DNA of 7,470 bases from an uncultured bacterium (GTDB taxonomy: Bacteria > Patescibacteriota > Patescibacteriia > Patescibacteriales > UBA12465), in the NCBI GenBank assembly GCA_937983635.1, contig CALJZR010000071.1, forward strand, positions 1 to 7,470, in the 5' to 3' direction. Each line of letters starts with the position of its first letter. The first letter of the stretch is position 1. The translations under genes and the position numbers were made by a program. Under the pieces are notes generated by a model. The model saw nothing but the letters and a program-made list of their open reading frames with translations, made no database searches and was not told where the DNA came from. Positions 5,254 to 7,470 of this stretch are shown here, piece by piece.

Positions 5254-6738
5254 TTATTCGCTGATGTTATAAGTAAGGGGTTCTCCTAGAGGGTAGAGAT
5301 AGAGAAGTTGGGGCGAAACGGTGATAATATTCCCCCATTTATAACCAAGTTTTTCAAAATCGGTACCGCTTTGGAAGGGTCGTTTTTTGCCGTTGCTAAT
5401 GAGGTAGACGGCATTGGCGCTATCTGACTTTAGAAGTTCGCCGTCATCAAAGAGTAGGGGGGCAATCTTGGTATATTGGGCTAATTCCGTAGCTGTAGTT
5501 TTAAGGATGGTTTGGCCTTTGAATTTAGCGTTAAGCAGAGCTTTGTCGATAATGGGAGCTTTGGTGCCGTCTTGTACAAAGTAGACGCCACCACTCTGAG
5601 GATCGCGGATTAAAGCCCCGGTCGGATAAACGGAACTAGCTTTAAGCGGAGCGCCATCTTGATAGTAGCTTAAATCTTGAGAGCTTGCTTCAATTATTTC
5701 TTCGGGATTAAAACCAAATTTTTTAAAGACTTCTTGGCTTTCAAACTTTCTTTTTTGATCGCCAATGATTAGATATAAGCTTTTATCAGGAGAGCGGACG
5801 ATGGAATAGTTGGGCAAGCTGATAGGGTCGCCTTTTTCGTAGCTTTCCAATTCACTGCTGTCAACAATAATAATTTTATTGAGGCTGTAGCGAGAGACCA
5901 AGGCACTCTTGCTTAAGAAGGGGCGCTTGTAGCCATTTTGAATCAGCCAGACGCCGGCTTCTCCTTGTACTTGCAGTAAAGACCCGTCAACATAACGGGC
6001 GGGACGCTGGGGAAAATAGCGTTCGTATAATTTATAAACGTTGTAATTACCATTAAAAACGTGGGGAGTGTAGTTGTAGAGGGAGGCGGTAGCTTGATTA
6101 ACCGGAGTAACGGTCATAGCTTCATTAGAAATCGTTCCGTAAGGATTAGAAAAGGTATAGGTTTGCCCCGCTTTGTAGCCATATCTTTGCGGTTCTTGCA
6201 TGTAGGCTAAAAATTGCAGAGCGGCACTATTAACTTGTTTACCAAAACCTTTGTAGTAGGGATTGCAGGTCCAATTATCGGGACAACCATAGCCGGTCGC
6301 CCAGTCTAAGCGGGCTTGGGCGGGGTTGGACTCTTCGATTAGGCTGGATTCTTTCTGCAGAAGCACAATTAGAAATTTAGGGCTGACCGTGGTGATGCTG
6401 CGGCATTTTAATTTTTTTTCGGCCTCGGTGGGGCTGTCGCTGAGACTAGCATTACTGCAGTCGTAATTGTTATTAGCGGCATCGTAAATAATTTCTGCCG
6501 CCGTTTTAGTGGTGCCGTGAGCGTTATTAGTACTGTAGTTGGCGAGGTAGCTATTTTTACTTTTTAGAAAACTCTGAATCTGAGAGAGGCTCAGGCTGTC
6601 GTGATCTAAAAGTTCGGCATCGCTGATAATGAGATTAGGATTGAATTTAGGGTCAATTTCTTGAGCCTTAACAGCATCGCTTCCCAGTAATAAGCCGATA
6701 ACCAAGAGTAAGACAAAGTATGGAGATGTTTTTTTCAT
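5254..6738 (-). CDS. Exported lysozyme-like protein with four C-terminal KRPF-type repeats
   Basis: A 494-residue protein with a signal peptide (KK at 2-3, hydrophobic core about 7-20, likely cut after AVKA at 25), so exported and probably cell-surface. Residues about 45-245 form a lysozyme/transglycosylase-like domain. It contains SQIQSFLKSKNSYL, TAAEIIYDAA, LLQKESSLI with candidate catalytic Glu130, ATGYGCPD (147-154), a QVNSAALQF helix, and YNYTPHVFNGN (221-231). Four cysteines (94, 112, 152, 158) could form disulfides. Residues about 250-490 hold four repeats of some 55-60 residues with the pattern VYLI-NG-KRPF, then a helix with F or G/Y, then a 'VS..L..Y..G.P' end. The signature tetrapeptides are KRPF (271), KRKF (329), KAPI (393) and KRPF (452). 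A peptidoglycan-cutting or binding role is inferred, not proven. Own promoter and terminator; no Shine-Dalgarno. Confidence 0.85.
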   Translation of the reverse strand: MKKTSPYFVLLLVIGLLLGSDAVKAQEIDPKFNPNLIISDAELLDHDSLSLSQIQSFLKSKNSYLANYSTNNAHGTTKTAAEIIYDAANNNYDCSNASLSDSPTEAEKKLKCRSITTVSPKFLIVLLQKESSLIEESNPAQARLDWATGYGCPDNWTCNPYYKGFGKQVNSAALQFLAYMQEPQRYGYKAGQTYTFSNPYGTISNEAMTVTPVNQATASLYNYTPHVFNGNYNVYKLYERYFPQRPARYVDGSLLQVQGEAGVWLIQNGYKRPFLSKSALVSRYSLNKIIIVDSSELESYEKGDPISLPNYSIVRSPDKSLYLIIGDQKRKFESQEVFKKFGFNPEEIIEASSQDLSYYQDGAPLKASSVYPTGALIRDPQSGGVYFVQDGTKAPIIDKALLNAKFKGQTILKTTATELAQYTKIAPLLFDDGELLKSDSANAVYLISNGKKRPFQSGTDFEKLGYKWGNIITVSPQLLYLYPLGEPLTYNISE

Positions 6739-6765
6739 AGGGATATTTTGAATTAGAGTATTCTC

Positions 6766-6794
6766 ATTATAATATATTTTCTCCTTGATACCAA
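6766..6794 (-). promoter_or_regulatory. Promoter of the lysozyme-like repeat protein gene
   Basis: On the minus strand TTGGTA (6789-6794), a spacer of exactly 17 bases, and perfect TATAAT (6766-6771). Transcription would start near 6759, about 20 bases before the ATG at 6738. This is the best sigma70-type match in the window. Confidence 0.65.
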
Positions 6795-6822
6795 GTAGAT
6801 TTTGTTTATTTTTTGGATAAAT

Positions 6823-6867
6823 AATAAAAACTGCCGAGTACTAGGAAAAAAATCGACAGTTTTTATT
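6823..6867 (-). terminator. Terminator of the Clp ATPase gene
   Basis: AATAAAAACTGCCGA (6823-6837) pairs with TCGACAGTTTTTATT (6853-6867) with one mismatch and a 15-base loop. It sits 8 bases downstream of the Clp ATPase stop on the minus strand and is followed in that direction by an AT-rich run. The stem is AT-rich with a small GC core, so weaker than the other terminators here. Confidence 0.65.
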
Positions 6868-6875
6868 TATGTTTT

Positions 6876-7425
6876 TTATTTTTTAACCTTATTGCTCAGT
6901 CGGCTGATATTGATATTATCTTTATCGCCGACTTCAATCTTGACCTGATCGCCTTCTTGGATTTTATTTTCGATAATTTGGAGCGCTAGTTCATCAAGAA
7001 TAAGATTCTGAATGATTCGTTTTAAGGGGCGGGCGCCGTAAGTAGGGTCATAGCCTTTTTCTGCTAAGAATTTTGTTAGTTTAGAACTGAGACGTAAGCG
7101 GATATTTTTGGCGTTGAGGCGTTTTTCTACTTTTTCTAATTCTAATGTAACAATTTTTTCTAAGTCTTTAGCTTGCAGGCTCTTAAAGAGGACAATTTCA
7201 TCGATGCGATTAAGGAATTCTAATTTGAAGTGTTCTTTTAGAATCTTATCAACTTTGTCGCGCATTTCTTTGCCGCGGGCCTGGTCTTTTTTAGGCTGCT
7301 CATCTTCACCCCCGAAACCAATAGAATATTGCTTAATAACTTCATTACCGAGATTGGAGGTCATAATCACTACCGTATTTTTGAAGTTGACTGTTCGACC
7401 CTTAGAGTCAGTGAGGCGACCGTCA
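6876..7425 (-). CDS. ClpB/ClpC-type AAA+ ATPase, C-terminal part (partial)
   Basis: The last 182 residues of a Hsp100/Clp unfoldase, which threads proteins through a hexameric ring using ATP, either for disaggregation (ClpB) or delivery to ClpP (ClpC). The frame is open before any start codon: it begins DGRLTDSKGRTVNF at 7424 and runs on, so the GTG at 7370 is internal. Visible second-ATPase-domain features are sensor 1 in VVIMTSNLG, the arginine-finger region EFLNRIDEIVLF, and sensor 2 in YGARPLKR, followed by the small D2 domain and a lysine-rich tail. SKGRTVNF and the IGFG segment after sensor 1 resemble ClpC, while TSNLG is common in ClpB, so I leave the symbol open. About four fifths of the gene is missing because the contig ends here in adapter. 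Confidence 0.93.
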
Positions 7426-7470
7426 AGATCGGAAGAGCGTCGTGTAGGGAAAGAGTGTAGATCTCGGTGG
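7426..7470. other. Illumina TruSeq adapter contamination
   Basis: The final 45 bases start AGATCGGAAGAGCGTCGTGT and end GATCTCGGTGG, matching the reverse complement of the Illumina universal adapter as I know it. The Clp reading frame stays family-like up to 7425 and breaks exactly where the adapter begins. This is not genomic DNA and should be trimmed. Confidence 0.97.

Noticed and set aside
7368..7370. GTG as the start of a short Clp gene
   Set aside because: The frame upstream continues with conserved Clp sequence to 7424, so this is an internal valine codon.
1..7425. CRISPR array or toxin-antitoxin pair
   Set aside because: No regularly spaced direct repeats and no small overlapping gene pair with recognisable toxin or antitoxin features were seen.

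Overview
The window looks like chromosomal DNA from a Candidatus Patescibacteria (CPR, Parcubacteria-like) organism. This is inferred from four things. The genes are compact with short spacers. Most starts lack a Shine-Dalgarno sequence and have AT-rich leaders. There is an exported lysozyme-like protein with tandem 'VYLI-NG-KRPF' repeats of a kind I associate with CPR surface proteins. There is also a small LigB-like protein gene beside an unrecognised 96-residue gene. Every intact gene reads in the standard bacterial code. The last 45 bases (7426-7470) are Illumina adapter, not genome, so the contig really ends at about 7425, inside a Clp ATPase gene.

Left part (1-1740): the end of an integrated mobile element. 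An intact tyrosine recombinase (595-1680, +) ends 59 bases before the 3' end of a tRNA-Glu(CTC) gene on the opposite strand, the classic arrangement of an element inserted at a tRNA 3' end. The AT-rich stretch before the integrase holds the tail of an unidentified protein that appears frameshifted (1-185), two sizeable inverted repeats (209-293 and 330-377), and a small reading frame interrupted by an in-frame TAG (412-567). It looks partly decayed.

Middle part (1740-5129): housekeeping genes. fmt (minus) runs to within 4 bases of the tRNA-Glu gene and shares its direction. Divergent from fmt is a DedA-family membrane protein gene (plus), which ends in a perfect palindromic terminator shared with the convergent def gene. 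def is the last gene of a tight three-gene minus-strand operon: LigB-like extradiol-dioxygenase-family protein, 96-residue unknown protein, def, with 8-base gaps. fmt and def carry out the two opposite steps of N-formyl-methionine metabolism: fmt formylates initiator Met-tRNA and def removes the formyl group from new proteins.

Right part (5211-7425): a monocistronic exported lysozyme-like repeat protein with a good sigma70-type promoter and a strong terminator, then the 3' end of a ClpB/ClpC-type ATPase gene with its own terminator, both on the minus strand.

I found no convincing new defence or CRISPR-type system. The points most worth a second look are the tRNA-borne element with its structured, decaying left side, the LigB-like protein lacking expected histidines, and its coupling to an unknown gene and def.
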